64,000 bases of DNA from an uncultured Prevotella sp. (lineage in GTDB: Bacteria > Bacteroidota > Bacteroidia > Bacteroidales > Bacteroidaceae): NCBI GenBank assembly GCA_947170725.1, contig CAMVUM010000001.1, positions 124,001 to 188,000 of the forward strand, written 5' to 3'. Numbering within the stretch: the first letter of the stretch is position 1; every line of letters starts with the position of its first letter. The notes beneath the pieces are model-generated. The model was not told the DNA's origin and searched no databases. It was given only the letters and a program-made list of their open reading frames with translations. A program made the position numbers and the translations under genes. Shown here in pieces: positions 55,400 to 63,824 of this stretch.

Positions 55400-55468
55400 C
55401 TGTTGGCGGAATTAAATATATAATAGGAAGTATAATAAAAAGTTGTACAGATAGAATTCCGCCAACAG
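55400..55468. repeat. Inverted repeat after the CRISPR array
   Basis: CTGTTGGCGGAATT (55400-55413) and AATTCCGCCAACAG (55455-55468) are exact complements around a 41-base AT-rich loop, and the flanks TATATATA extend the match. It may terminate the array transcript or be a small mobile repeat. Confidence 0.6.
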
Positions 55469-55522
55469 TTATATATAGTATCCATCGTTTTATTTTCTCA
55501 TCATTTCCTATTTGTTTTTTTA

Positions 55523-55598
55523 CATTAACATCTGCTTACAGCATTAACATCTGCTTACAGCATTAACATCCGCTTACAGCATTAACATCTGCTTACAG
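55523..55598. repeat. Four 19-bp tandem repeats overlapping a stop codon
   Basis: The unit CATTAACATCTGCTTACAG occurs four times in a row with one difference, and a partial fifth copy (CATTA) follows at 55599-55603. On the minus strand each copy carries the last codons and stop of the DUF4421 gene (ATGCTGTAA), so the gene's end has been copied downstream. A 19-base unit shifts frame with each copy. Confidence 0.9.
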
Positions 55599-56606
55599 CA
55601 TTACGCCGAAGAACAGGCGGCCGCGCCATTTGGAGTCGGCAAATTCCATCTTGTCGGGAGTTCCCATGCTCATTAAACTGGCCACCATCGACAGGCCGGT
55701 GAAGCAGCGTGGAAAATGATAGATGATGGCGGCTCGGTTCGTTATTATCACCTCCGGAAAGCTATAGTATATCTTTCGGCTTGTGCCGTCAGTCTCCATC
55801 CTGTTTCGCCCATAGGCAACGAACGTTGGTAGCGCAGAGATGTGGAACAGCCAGCGGCGGTCAACTACGAAGTTGTAGCCGTAACCTCCGCCTATTGCAA
55901 TCTGTGCCAGACTGATTTCAAACGGCTGTGATGTCAGTGTTTCGCTGCGTGCAGCACTGACAACGCCGCCCCAGAGTGAAAGTCCCAGCATCCAGCTGCC
56001 AGCACTGCGCCGTTGTCGGTATGACTGGCTGAGAGCGGCGGGATAGGAGAAGCGGCGGTTATTAAACACGTAATACCCGTTTGCCGATAGTATCGACTGC
56101 CGGACAAGTCCAACGGGCACGTCGTTCTCAATGCCGTTGCGTGTCATCTTTCCAGAGAATGTCTTCGACGAATGTAGTACGATTTCTCCGCCCACTTTGT
56201 TGCCGTATGAACTGAGATTCAGTTCCATATCATTGTCGCGGCCGGTGATATGTGCCGGATTGAGCGACAGCCCGAGTGCCAGTCCGCGGTAGGCCACGCT
56301 CACGCTGAACGTTTTACGCAGGGCCGACCGCAGCTCCGTCTTGTAGCTCACGCCGTCCATCCTGCCATCAGTCTCTATCTTTGCTCCGGAGACATTGGCC
56401 CGCAGTTTCACTATCCACCGGCCTTCCGGCCTGCGGATGTACGCAGTGTCCACCTTTGCCTTGTAGTACATCCGTTCCGCCACGCTGTCTATGTGGTGGA
56501 GCAGACGGTTCTGTCCCATGGCGGGAAATGCGTAGCAGAGCATGATTATTGGCAGGATACAGATATATCCAGTTGTTGTTAATCTTGTTTCTTTCTCCGG
56601 CAACAT
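55593..56606 (-). CDS. DUF4421-family exported protein
   Basis: 337 residues from MLPEKETRLTTTGYICILPI, with a hydrophobic export segment ending AMGQN; the longer frame upstream is rejected because its start would lie before a membrane-like stretch without a ribosome site. The mature part is beta-rich (SVAYRGLALGLSLNP; LLGLSLWGG-type strands; FPRCFTGLSMVASLMSMG) and ends FFGVML, consistent with an outer-membrane barrel of the Bacteroidetes DUF4421 family. Function is unknown. The stop codon is inside the tandem repeats. Confidence 0.8.
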   Translation of the reverse strand: MLPEKETRLTTTGYICILPIIMLCYAFPAMGQNRLLHHIDSVAERMYYKAKVDTAYIRRPEGRWIVKLRANVSGAKIETDGRMDGVSYKTELRSALRKTFSVSVAYRGLALGLSLNPAHITGRDNDMELNLSSYGNKVGGEIVLHSSKTFSGKMTRNGIENDVPVGLVRQSILSANGYYVFNNRRFSYPAALSQSYRQRRSAGSWMLGLSLWGGVVSAARSETLTSQPFEISLAQIAIGGGYGYNFVVDRRWLFHISALPTFVAYGRNRMETDGTSRKIYYSFPEVIITNRAAIIYHFPRCFTGLSMVASLMSMGTPDKMEFADSKWRGRLFFGVML

Positions 56607-56808
56607 AGTTAATCCAATGAACTTGTGATAGAAATAGCAGAAAGTCGCGGCCAATCGGTATAATAATGTTGGTTGGTAGTGTTCCCACTTTTTTCGTATG
56701 CAAAAGTAATACATAAAATTTGAAGTATCACTTGGGAGCTATGATTTATTTATGCCGAATATAAATATGCGTATGGAATCAGGCTTATTAAACCTCATCA
56801 CCGGTGAA

Positions 56809-56856
56809 CAAAAAAATAGAAGCATCGAAGACATGTTTCCTCCATGTCCCCGATGC
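56809..56856 (-). terminator. Rho-independent terminator after the Spy-like gene
   Basis: On the minus strand GCATCG-GGGACATG pairs with CATGTCTTCGATGC around a seven-base loop, then TTCTATTTTTTTG. It starts 35 bases after the stop. Confidence 0.8.
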
Positions 56857-56891
56857 CTCAGCCATAAAACTTTCATTTATGCAATGAAGCC

Positions 56892-57269
56892 TCAGTTGTT
56901 TCTTTGTCCGCGACCCTGTCCTTGGCCTCTGCCTTGTCCTTTACCCTGTCCGCCGCGCCGCTGTTCCTGCATTTTCTTATATGCGGCTTTCTGTCCGTCG
57001 TTCAGGAGTGCGTTCACCTGATTGACCAGGTTTTCGCGTTCGCTGCGCATTTGCTCACGTGATTTATCTCCGCCTTGCTGCATCTTCTTTTGAAAATCGG
57101 TGTAAAGAGCGGTTATTTTCTTTGTCTGTTCGTCTGTCAGGTTCAGTTGCTTTTTCAGGTTGCTCACCTGTTGCTCAACTGTCAAACGCTGGCGTCCGCC
57201 ATTTTTCTGGGCATTTGCACTGCCGAAGTTCAAAAGAGCGACAATGGCCAATAATACAATCTTTTTCAT
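56892..57269 (-). CDS. Small Spy/CpxP-like periplasmic protein with GQGRG tail
   Basis: 125 residues with a signal peptide (MKKIVLLAIVALLNFGSANA). A helical segment (about 28-100, QQVSNLKKQLNLTDEQTKKI, then TALYTDFQKKMQQ and QVNALLNDGQKAAYKKMQEQ) has the LTxxQ pattern of Spy/CpxP-type proteins. It ends with a positively charged GQGKGQGRGQGQGRGQRNN tail. Such proteins act as periplasmic chaperones in E. coli; here that is an analogy only. Confidence 0.83.
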   Translation of the reverse strand: MKKIVLLAIVALLNFGSANAQKNGGRQRLTVEQQVSNLKKQLNLTDEQTKKITALYTDFQKKMQQGGDKSREQMRSERENLVNQVNALLNDGQKAAYKKMQEQRRGGQGKGQGRGQGQGRGQRNN

Positions 57270-57380
57270 ACGCTAAGTTTTATTTGGTTTAAACTATTTA
57301 TTTGATGTCTATTCAGACAGATGGTTTAAACCAGTGAGGAATAGACCGGGATTATATAGACAAACGGTTGGATTTAATGG

Positions 57381-57428
57381 ATGAAACGCATGGAATGACA
57401 CCGTCGTTCCGTTGCCAATGCGTTTCAT
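57381..57428 (-). terminator. Hairpin overlapping the dinB stop
   Basis: ATGAAACGCAT on the minus strand (57428-57418) pairs with ATGCGTTTCAT (57391-57381), loop 26 bases with an inner GGAA/TTCC pair. It overlaps the dinB stop codon. No T run. Confidence 0.5.
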
Positions 57429-58519
57429 TCCCAGTCGTCAAACTCGAAGAAACCTTCTGTGGGTTCTTCCTTTTGGATTGGTGATTCAGTGGAAGGATTG
57501 GATACGGTTAATCCAATGAGGCGGATTGGGTGAGCTGTGGAATAGCTGACTTCTTTCAATAATTGTTTTGCCAGGGGCAGGATATCTTTCTTTGCGGTAA
57601 GGATTTTCTGTTGTGTGAGACTGCGTGTTATTTGTGTGAAATCGCTGAACTTCACTTTTAGCGTGAGCGTTCGGCCTTCAAACTCGTCTTTGGCAATCCG
57701 CGTGATGAGTTCCATAACCGTGTGATAGAGTTCGATGATGACGGCCGAACGGGAACTTATGTCCTCAGCGAACGTATGTTCGCAGCCAACCGACTTGCGA
57801 ACATATTCCGTCATTACGGGTCGCAGATCGATGCCGCGGGCGAAGTCGTAGTATGTTTGTCCCATCTTTCCGAACACCTCCGTGAGATGGCGCAGCGAGC
57901 AGCGGCGCAGGTCGCGGCCGGTGAAGATACCGATATAGTGCATCCGCTTGGCCGTCCGTGGACCTACGCCCCAGAACTGTTCTATCGAGAGGTTGGCTAT
58001 GAAGTCGGCCGCGCGTTTCGGATGGATGACGGTCAAACCGTCTGGCTTGCGCACTTCCGAGGCAATTTTGGCCAGAAACTTGTTATATGACACACCGGCC
58101 GATGCCGTCAGATTCAGCTCCTCGCGTATGCGGTAGCGTATTTCGCGGGCTATGTCGACGGCCAGTGTCATGTCGTGCTTGTTTTCCGTCACGTCGAGAA
58201 AGGCCTCGTCGATGGACAACGGTTCGATGATGTCGGTATAGTCGCGGAAGATGGCGTGTACTTGCTCTGACACTTTCTTATACACGTCGTAGTTGCCGTT
58301 CACTATACAGAGCTGCGGACACATACGCTTGGCGCGCGCCATCGGCATGGCCGACCTTACGCCGAAGCGTCGCGCCTCATAGCTTGCCGTAGAAACAACG
58401 CCGCGCGGACCGTCGTGACCAACGGCCACTGGCAGTCCGCGCAGTTCGGGATGGTCGCGCTGTTCCACAGAAGCGAAGAAGGCGTCCATGTCTACGTGTA
58501 TGATCTTGCGTTCCTTCAT
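57425..58519 (-). CDS. dinB: DNA polymerase IV
   Basis: 364 residues. A Y-family polymerase for translesion synthesis. IIHVDMDAFFASVEQRDHPE holds the first metal-binding Asp, SIDEAFLDVTEN the second Asp/Glu, and QFWGVGPRTAKRMHYIGIFT the helix-hairpin-helix thumb. The little finger is at about 240-345. The C-terminal tail is acidic (EPTEGFFEFDDWE). Its start overlaps the rmuC stop by one base (TGATG). Confidence 0.95.
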   Translation of the reverse strand: MKERKIIHVDMDAFFASVEQRDHPELRGLPVAVGHDGPRGVVSTASYEARRFGVRSAMPMARAKRMCPQLCIVNGNYDVYKKVSEQVHAIFRDYTDIIEPLSIDEAFLDVTENKHDMTLAVDIAREIRYRIREELNLTASAGVSYNKFLAKIASEVRKPDGLTVIHPKRAADFIANLSIEQFWGVGPRTAKRMHYIGIFTGRDLRRCSLRHLTEVFGKMGQTYYDFARGIDLRPVMTEYVRKSVGCEHTFAEDISSRSAVIIELYHTVMELITRIAKDEFEGRTLTLKVKFSDFTQITRSLTQQKILTAKKDILPLAKQLLKEVSYSTAHPIRLIGLTVSNPSTESPIQKEEPTEGFFEFDDWE

Positions 58520-59943
58520 CAGGACTTTTGTGTCTTTCCCGGCTTGTCTTCCTTCTCTTGTCCGTCATCGTCTGTTCCCAGAAGTTCCGGTTCGGGTTTT
58601 GGAATACGGCGGTTGGGATTCTCCTTTGCTCCCATGTCGACGAGCTCGCGTCCCTTCTTGACAACGCTCTGAGCACCGGTAAGGAGCTTGTTGTTGGCGA
58701 AATCATAGTCTTTCTGCGCCTTTGCGAGCGTGTCGCCAAGCGTGTTATAGCGCTTTATGAAATCGCCGAGACGGTCAATGAGCTGTTCGGCGATGCCGAA
58801 AACCTTCTCCTGATTCTCCGCCTGCTGGTTCTGCACCCATGCAATGTGAATCATGTGGAGGATGCCGAGCAGGTTCTGTTCACCCGTTATGAAGACCTTA
58901 CGCTCGAATGCTTCCCGCCACAGTGTGGGGTCGTTGGCCAGCGCCAGCTGCAGAGATGATTCAAAAGGAACGAACATAATGACGAAGTCTACGGCCTCGC
59001 GTGGCGCTCTGATATAGCGGCTGTAGTCCTTGCGGGCCAGCTCCGTGACGTGGCTGCGCACACTCTTGATGTGGTCTTGCAGATGGCGCTCCTTCTCCTC
59101 GGCTGTTTCGGCGTTGACATATCGCTGGTATGCCACAAGCGAGACTTTCGAGTCGATGATGGCGTCCTGCCCCTGCGGATAGTGGAGGATGACGTCGGGC
59201 TGCATCTCGCGCCCCGTGTCGTTGTTCTTCAGCGAGCGTCCGGTCTCGTCGCGCAGCCGTGCCTGCACCTCATAGTGGATGCCTTCCGTCAGGCCCTGCG
59301 ATGCCAGAAGGTCGCCGAGGATAATCTCTCCCATGTTGCCGGCCACCTTGTTGTCCCGCCGCAGAACATTGGCCAGCGACTCCGCCTTTTCTCCAATCTC
59401 GCGGTTGCTTTCCATCATCAGCCGTATCTGCTCTCGGAAGGAGGCCGAATGTTGTGCGGAGTCCTTGATGTTGTCCGTCAGAGCCTTGCGCATGTCGCTG
59501 ATGGCGTCCTTTAGCGGCTGTGTGATATGTCCGATGTTCTCTGTGTTCTGTTCTTTGAGTTTGCGCGCGTTCTGCTCCATGAGCTGGTTCGCCACGTTGG
59601 CGATCTGTTCCTTTGCCGTGCGGAGTTGTTCGGCAAACTGCTCGCTGCGCAGCCGCGCTTCTTCCGTAGACTGTTTGTGCAGTATCTCAATCTCGCGGGC
59701 CTGGGCTTCGGCGCGTGCGGCAAGAGCCTTGTTCTCACGTTCCGCCTCGGCCATGCGTGCGGCGGTCTTGGCCATCTGTTCCGTCAGCATGGCCAGCTCG
59801 GTGGATTTCTTTTCCAGTTCAATGGTCTGCTGTATGGAGAATCTTTCCTTTTCTGTCAGTCTGCCGGCGGCCTTGCGGCTCACGGCTGTCCATGCCGCAA
59901 CGGCTCCGATAATGATGCCGATGATGATGTAGAGTGCTGTCAT
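58519..59943 (-). CDS. rmuC: DNA recombination protein RmuC
   Basis: 474 residues. An N-terminal membrane anchor (ALYIIIGIIIGAVAAWTAVS), a long coiled coil (about 30-180) and the RmuC domain (about 200-420, KVAGNMGEIILGDLLASQGL, DAIIDSKVSLVAYQRY and VMFVPFESSLQLAL-like blocks). RmuC proteins limit inversions at short repeats in E. coli and have a predicted nuclease fold. It is paired with dinB downstream. The 5' leader contains 9-bp tandem repeats. Confidence 0.92.
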   Translation of the reverse strand: MTALYIIIGIIIGAVAAWTAVSRKAAGRLTEKERFSIQQTIELEKKSTELAMLTEQMAKTAARMAEAERENKALAARAEAQAREIEILHKQSTEEARLRSEQFAEQLRTAKEQIANVANQLMEQNARKLKEQNTENIGHITQPLKDAISDMRKALTDNIKDSAQHSASFREQIRLMMESNREIGEKAESLANVLRRDNKVAGNMGEIILGDLLASQGLTEGIHYEVQARLRDETGRSLKNNDTGREMQPDVILHYPQGQDAIIDSKVSLVAYQRYVNAETAEEKERHLQDHIKSVRSHVTELARKDYSRYIRAPREAVDFVIMFVPFESSLQLALANDPTLWREAFERKVFITGEQNLLGILHMIHIAWVQNQQAENQEKVFGIAEQLIDRLGDFIKRYNTLGDTLAKAQKDYDFANNKLLTGAQSVVKKGRELVDMGAKENPNRRIPKPEPELLGTDDDGQEKEDKPGKTQKS

Positions 59944-59970
59944 TTTGTTCTTCTTTATATTGGAGTTTAT

Positions 59971-60043
59971 TATGGGAATTATGGGAGTTTATGGGAATTA
60001 TGGGATTTATGGGAATTATGGGAATTATGGGATTTATGGGAAT
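59971..60043. repeat. 9-bp tandem repeats in the rmuC leader
   Basis: About eight units of TATGGGAAT or TATGGGATT in a row, with one ten-base unit. They begin 28 bases upstream of the rmuC ATG, between it and the phosphopantetheinyl transferase gene. Copy number in such arrays often varies. Confidence 0.9.
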
Positions 60044-60079
60044 GGTGGAATTTGAAGGTGACATGTCATAATCGGCTTT

Positions 60080-60652
60080 TTAATAGCTCGGACATGCCAT
60101 CTCGCACGCTGTACATATATATCCGCGGGCGGCGTTTATCGTCGTTGTGAAGCGAGCGGATGAGAGCGGAACCAGCTTAAGGTCGCTGCGGATGCCTTCG
60201 CCTGTCATCTTCAGAAAGCTCTCCTTCATGGTCCACAGCCTGATAAATTCGATTTCTGGATGTGGTGACGATGTGATGACGTCCATCTCTTCGGTGTTCA
60301 TCACGCGTTCGGCCAGCTCACGGCGGTATGGGCGGATTGTTTCAATGTCGATGCCTACGGGTCGGTCGCTTACGGCACATGCCACACCGCTGCGGCAGTG
60401 GCTCATGCTGAAACAGATGTCCCGGCGGTCGGCTATGAACGGTTTGCCGCCATCATGAAAGTCGAAATGGGGTGGGGCGGTTATTCCGTATTCCGTTTCC
60501 AGTGCGTTGCGCAGTTCCAGATAGGCCGCCACGCTCAGCCTGCGGTCCCGCTCGTTGCGCATCAGCATGACTTTCTCGCGCCGTTGTGCCGATATCCGTA
60601 CCATCGCGTTGTCCATGTCGAGGGTGTCAATATCGTCGTTGATGTATATCAT
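60080..60652 (-). CDS. 4'-phosphopantetheinyl transferase
   Basis: 190 residues, Sfp/Gsp-like. It transfers phosphopantetheine from CoA to carrier proteins. GKPFIADRRDICFSMSHC, PVGIDIETIRPYRRELAERV (metal-binding Asp/Glu) and LWTMKESFLKMTGEG (catalytic Glu and Lys) are conserved. The carrier target is not in the window. It overlaps the upstream helicase stop by four bases. Confidence 0.92.
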   Translation of the reverse strand: MIYINDDIDTLDMDNAMVRISAQRREKVMLMRNERDRRLSVAAYLELRNALETEYGITAPPHFDFHDGGKPFIADRRDICFSMSHCRSGVACAVSDRPVGIDIETIRPYRRELAERVMNTEEMDVITSSPHPEIEFIRLWTMKESFLKMTGEGIRSDLKLVPLSSARFTTTINAARGYICTACEMACPSY

Positions 60653-62115
60653 TGCGTTCTTGATAAAGGTTCATTCGTGTCAATCTGTTCCTTCGGCCAG
60701 TTGACGAGATATAGCCGTTCGGTTGCCCGGGTGAAGGCTGTGTACAGCCAATGGATGTAGTCCGGTGTGAGCATTTCGTCCGTCATGTAGCCTTGGTCTA
60801 TGTAGATGTGTGCCCACTGTCCGCCCTGCGCTTTGTGACAGGTGACGGCGTAGGCGAATTTCACCTGCATGGCACTGTAATACTTGTCCTGTTTCATGCT
60901 GCGCATGCGGTCGGCCTTGCGTGGAATGTCGGCATAGTCGGCTTCAACGGCATTGAAGAGACGTTCGTTCTGCTCCCGCGTCAGTGCCGCGGCGTCCGTT
61001 GTCAGCGTATCGAGAATGACGGTCTGCGTCATCTCAAGGTTGTCATAGTCGGGGAACTGGAGTGTGACTTCGGCAAAACGGAAGCCGTGCATTTCATGTA
61101 TGTTGCGGACACGGTAGACGCGGGCACGGTCACCGTTGGCAATGAATTCTTCACTCTTCGCTCTTTGTTCTTCATTTAAAGACCGTCCTTCATTTTCAAA
61201 GTATTTGTTCTTCACAACCATCAGCATGTCGCCCGTGCAAAGCTCCTCTTCCCGGTCGAGAACAGTGGCCCGGATGCCGCGGTTGTAGATGTTTGCGCGC
61301 TTGTTGCTTCGCGTGATAACCATGGTTTCGTCCATTCCGGCGCGGCTGTAGCTTGTTGCCAGTGTCTCGATAAGCTCGTCTCCCGGCACGATGGCTATGT
61401 CGGCAAAGCCGCGGAATCTGAGACGGGGCAGCTGCGTCAGCTCGTCGTGGGTGATCATGCTGCGTATCATGGTGGCGTTCCACAGAATGCCCGACGCCTC
61501 CGCCTGTCTTAAAACGTTGCAGAGGTCGGCTTCATGGACGTCCAGCCCGTAGCAGCGAAGTACTTCCGCCTGCAGAGCGGGGCTTTCCTCTTCACCCACC
61601 GGTGGCAGCTGGGCGCGGTCGCCGATGAGCATCATACGGCAGTTGCGACCGCTATATACGAACTCGATGATGTCGTCAAGCAGACGGCCGCTGCCGAAGA
61701 CGGAGTCCATGCCTCCTCCGTTGGCCACCATTGAGGCCTCGTCGATGATGAAGAGCGTGTCCGAAAGCATGTTGACGTTGAGATTGAACGCCGACATGTC
61801 ACCTGCTGTCTTCTGTCGGTAGATGCGGCGGTGGATGGTGAATGCCTGATGACCGGCGTTCAGAGAGAACACCTTTGCCGCGCGCCCCGTTGGGGCCAGC
61901 AGCACCATGCGCACGCCCATCCCGGCCAACGCCCTGACGATGGCACCTGCCAGTGTCGTCTTTCCTGTTCCGGCTGAGCCACGCATAATCATGGCCACAC
62001 GGTCGCCGCGGTCGGACATGAACTGTCCGAACACGCTGATGGCCTCAGCCTGGTCGGCCGTCGGTTCCATTGCTAAAGACTGATGTATGCGGTATGTAAG
62101 TTCGTCTGCTATCAT
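60649..62115 (-). CDS. RecD-like ATP-dependent DNA helicase
   Basis: 488 residues, a superfamily 1B helicase. MIMRGSAGTGKTTLAGAIVR is Walker A (about 45-55), FIIDEASMV the Walker B, LIGDRAQLPPVGEEESPA motif III, and YAVTCHKAQGGQWAHIYIDQ with YTAFTRATERLYLVNW motifs V and VI (C-terminal UvrD-like part). No N-terminal RecD2 extension is present. At about 312-325 there is a low-complexity NEEQRAKSEE insert. Confidence 0.9.
   Translation of the reverse strand: MIADELTYRIHQSLAMEPTADQAEAISVFGQFMSDRGDRVAMIMRGSAGTGKTTLAGAIVRALAGMGVRMVLLAPTGRAAKVFSLNAGHQAFTIHRRIYRQKTAGDMSAFNLNVNMLSDTLFIIDEASMVANGGGMDSVFGSGRLLDDIIEFVYSGRNCRMMLIGDRAQLPPVGEEESPALQAEVLRCYGLDVHEADLCNVLRQAEASGILWNATMIRSMITHDELTQLPRLRFRGFADIAIVPGDELIETLATSYSRAGMDETMVITRSNKRANIYNRGIRATVLDREEELCTGDMLMVVKNKYFENEGRSLNEEQRAKSEEFIANGDRARVYRVRNIHEMHGFRFAEVTLQFPDYDNLEMTQTVILDTLTTDAAALTREQNERLFNAVEADYADIPRKADRMRSMKQDKYYSAMQVKFAYAVTCHKAQGGQWAHIYIDQGYMTDEMLTPDYIHWLYTAFTRATERLYLVNWPKEQIDTNEPLSRTQ
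61144..61178 (-). repeat. GAAGAGTGAAG-type repeat in frame inside the helicase gene
   Basis: Minus strand AATGAAGAACAAAGAGCGAA then GAGTGAAGAATTC encodes NEEQRAKSEEF. The words match the intergenic repeat at 21703-21746 and the lpxB insert. Confidence 0.55.
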
Positions 62116-62155
62116 TGCGGTGCAAACTTACGAAAAAAAACGAAGAAAGAAGAAT

Positions 62156-62226
62156 TTTAGGAGCAGCTTTCGGGAGTTCAGGAGTAAAAGGGAGTTGACT
62201 CCCGAAAGCTGTTCCTGAAATTCTTC
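62156..62226 (-). terminator. Long hairpin after the vWA lipoprotein gene
   Basis: CAGCTTTCGGGAGT (62164-62177) and ACTCCCGAAAGCTG (62198-62211) are exact complements, and outer bases AGAATTT/AAATTCT extend the pairing with a few mismatches. It begins right after the stop at 62228. Confidence 0.75.
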
Positions 62227-62227
62227 A

Positions 62228-63391
62228 TCAGGATGCGAAAGTGACGCTGAACGTCTTTTCCGCCATGGTCTTTCCGTCCGGTGTGAGGATAGTGACCTTA
62301 ACATCATGCGTATTTCCGTCCATCAGGTTTGCGACATTGGTGAAGCGGATGATGTAGGAGTTCTGCATGGCTCCGGTGACGGGAAGGTCGGTCAGGGTCA
62401 CATTGTTGAAGTATGGGTCACAGTAGATGATTGTACCTCCGGTGTATTTGGACATTCTCCAAGGATATTCATAGTAATAAGGGTTTTCCGTGAAATCCTT
62501 ATATATGTCGCTGTAGACGGTATGTATGGTTCCCTTGGCTGTATTCCAGTTTTCCTGTGTGCTGACATACTCAACGCTGAACTCGTTTGAACCGGCCGGC
62601 TGATTGGGTTCATCGGTGAAGTTTACATAAATGCGGTTGGCGCCGCTTCTGAAAGTAAACTGTTCGTCTGCAAAGCGCAGTGCGGCCGTTCCACATTCAT
62701 TACTGCTGTAGCCGCCGGTGCGGTATGGTTCAACCGCAGTGCTGAGCGCATAGGCGTCCGGTCCACCGAAATGGCATGTCCTGTTTGTTCCATAAGAGTA
62801 GTTCAGATATTCTGCCAGTTTATCGGCAGTCGTGATATTGAGGGCGCCTGTGATTGCTCCGTCATATCCTACAACACCGAATCGCATGTCAAGACCTGAC
62901 TCGCTCAGCATTTCGCTCCATGTTGTGATATCGCGTGCGATAGCGTCTGCTTCCTCACTCATCGAACCGGAATTGTCAACGAGGAATACGAGGTCGGCCA
63001 TAACCTTTGCGTTGCCGTCGTTGTCGTCGGCCGTATTGCGTACGGAGATGCCCTTCGGCTTGCCGTCAACCTCTACCCATACATTCTGTTTGTCGCTGCC
63101 GGTTCCGTAGAGGCGCAGCCACTCGTTGCTGAGGCTTTCCTGCACACCGGTCATGTCTATACGGATCACGGGCACGCCGTTTTCATATTCCGTGTTGCAT
63201 ACGATGTTTGGGATGTTGGTCGTGTTGTTGTCAATGTTGGGGTTCGGCGTTGCGTCTCCGTCGTCCGGTATGCCGGCAACGAGGACGGTCACTTCCTCCT
63301 GATCGTCGTCGCTGCTGCATGACGTCAGCGCGGTTGATGTGAACAGCATGCCTGCGCATGCGAAACAGAATAGATAGAATGATTTTTTCAT
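62228..63391 (-). CDS. vWA-domain lipoprotein
   Basis: 387 residues. LFTSTALTSCSSDDD is a lipoprotein signal with the acidic residues after Cys that are typical of surface lipoproteins in Bacteroidetes. After an N-terminal beta region, the vWA domain (about 130-300) has the MIDAS motif DLVFLVDNSGSMSEEADAIA and later RIYVNFTDEPNQ. It should bind a metal ion and a protein ligand. Function is unknown. A TACCTTTG element at 63487-63494 lies 95 bases upstream. Confidence 0.9.
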   Translation of the reverse strand: MKKSFYLFCFACAGMLFTSTALTSCSSDDDQEEVTVLVAGIPDDGDATPNPNIDNNTTNIPNIVCNTEYENGVPVIRIDMTGVQESLSNEWLRLYGTGSDKQNVWVEVDGKPKGISVRNTADDNDGNAKVMADLVFLVDNSGSMSEEADAIARDITTWSEMLSESGLDMRFGVVGYDGAITGALNITTADKLAEYLNYSYGTNRTCHFGGPDAYALSTAVEPYRTGGYSSNECGTAALRFADEQFTFRSGANRIYVNFTDEPNQPAGSNEFSVEYVSTQENWNTAKGTIHTVYSDIYKDFTENPYYYEYPWRMSKYTGGTIIYCDPYFNNVTLTDLPVTGAMQNSYIIRFTNVANLMDGNTHDVKVTILTPDGKTMAEKTFSVTFAS

Positions 63392-63486
63392 AAACCTTTT
63401 CTTTTGATATTATATTAAAAATGTGTATTGAGTGTGATGCCTGGAGAGTGCGGCTATGGCCTTTTTCTATATTGTTTTACGTGTGA

Positions 63487-63494
63487 CAAAGGTA
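63487..63494 (-). promoter_or_regulatory. Minus-7 element of the vWA lipoprotein gene
   Basis: Minus strand TACCTTTG. The rest of the 63392-63824 gap holds only the plus-strand promoter at 63735. Confidence 0.6.
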
Positions 63495-63734
63495 CTGAAA
63501 AATATTTAATGATTTGAGCTTCGGATGTCATTAATTATAGGAATGTCGGCATTTAGCGCTTATTCGTATTCTGTGTCGGCTCATTCGTCGTTCTTCTTTT
63601 CAGGAGTTCGTGGTTCGGGAGAGGCTGTGGAATGAACGCAGTGACGGGGAGGAGTGGTGTGTGTATGAAATTTAAAAACACATAAAAACATACAACATCA
63701 GCCGCGATGAGGCAGTATGTATCGGGAAAATGAA

Positions 63735-63742
63735 TATATTTG
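63735..63742 (+). promoter_or_regulatory. Minus-7 element of the gene at the right edge
   Basis: TATATTTG, 82 bases upstream of the ATG at 63825. Confidence 0.55.
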
Positions 63743-63824
63743 CCATTGTTTTGATACGCGGAGCCGTTGTCCTGTTGGCAGATACCGGCGTTTTCAATTC
63801 ACAAACAAGACAGACTGTTGAACT

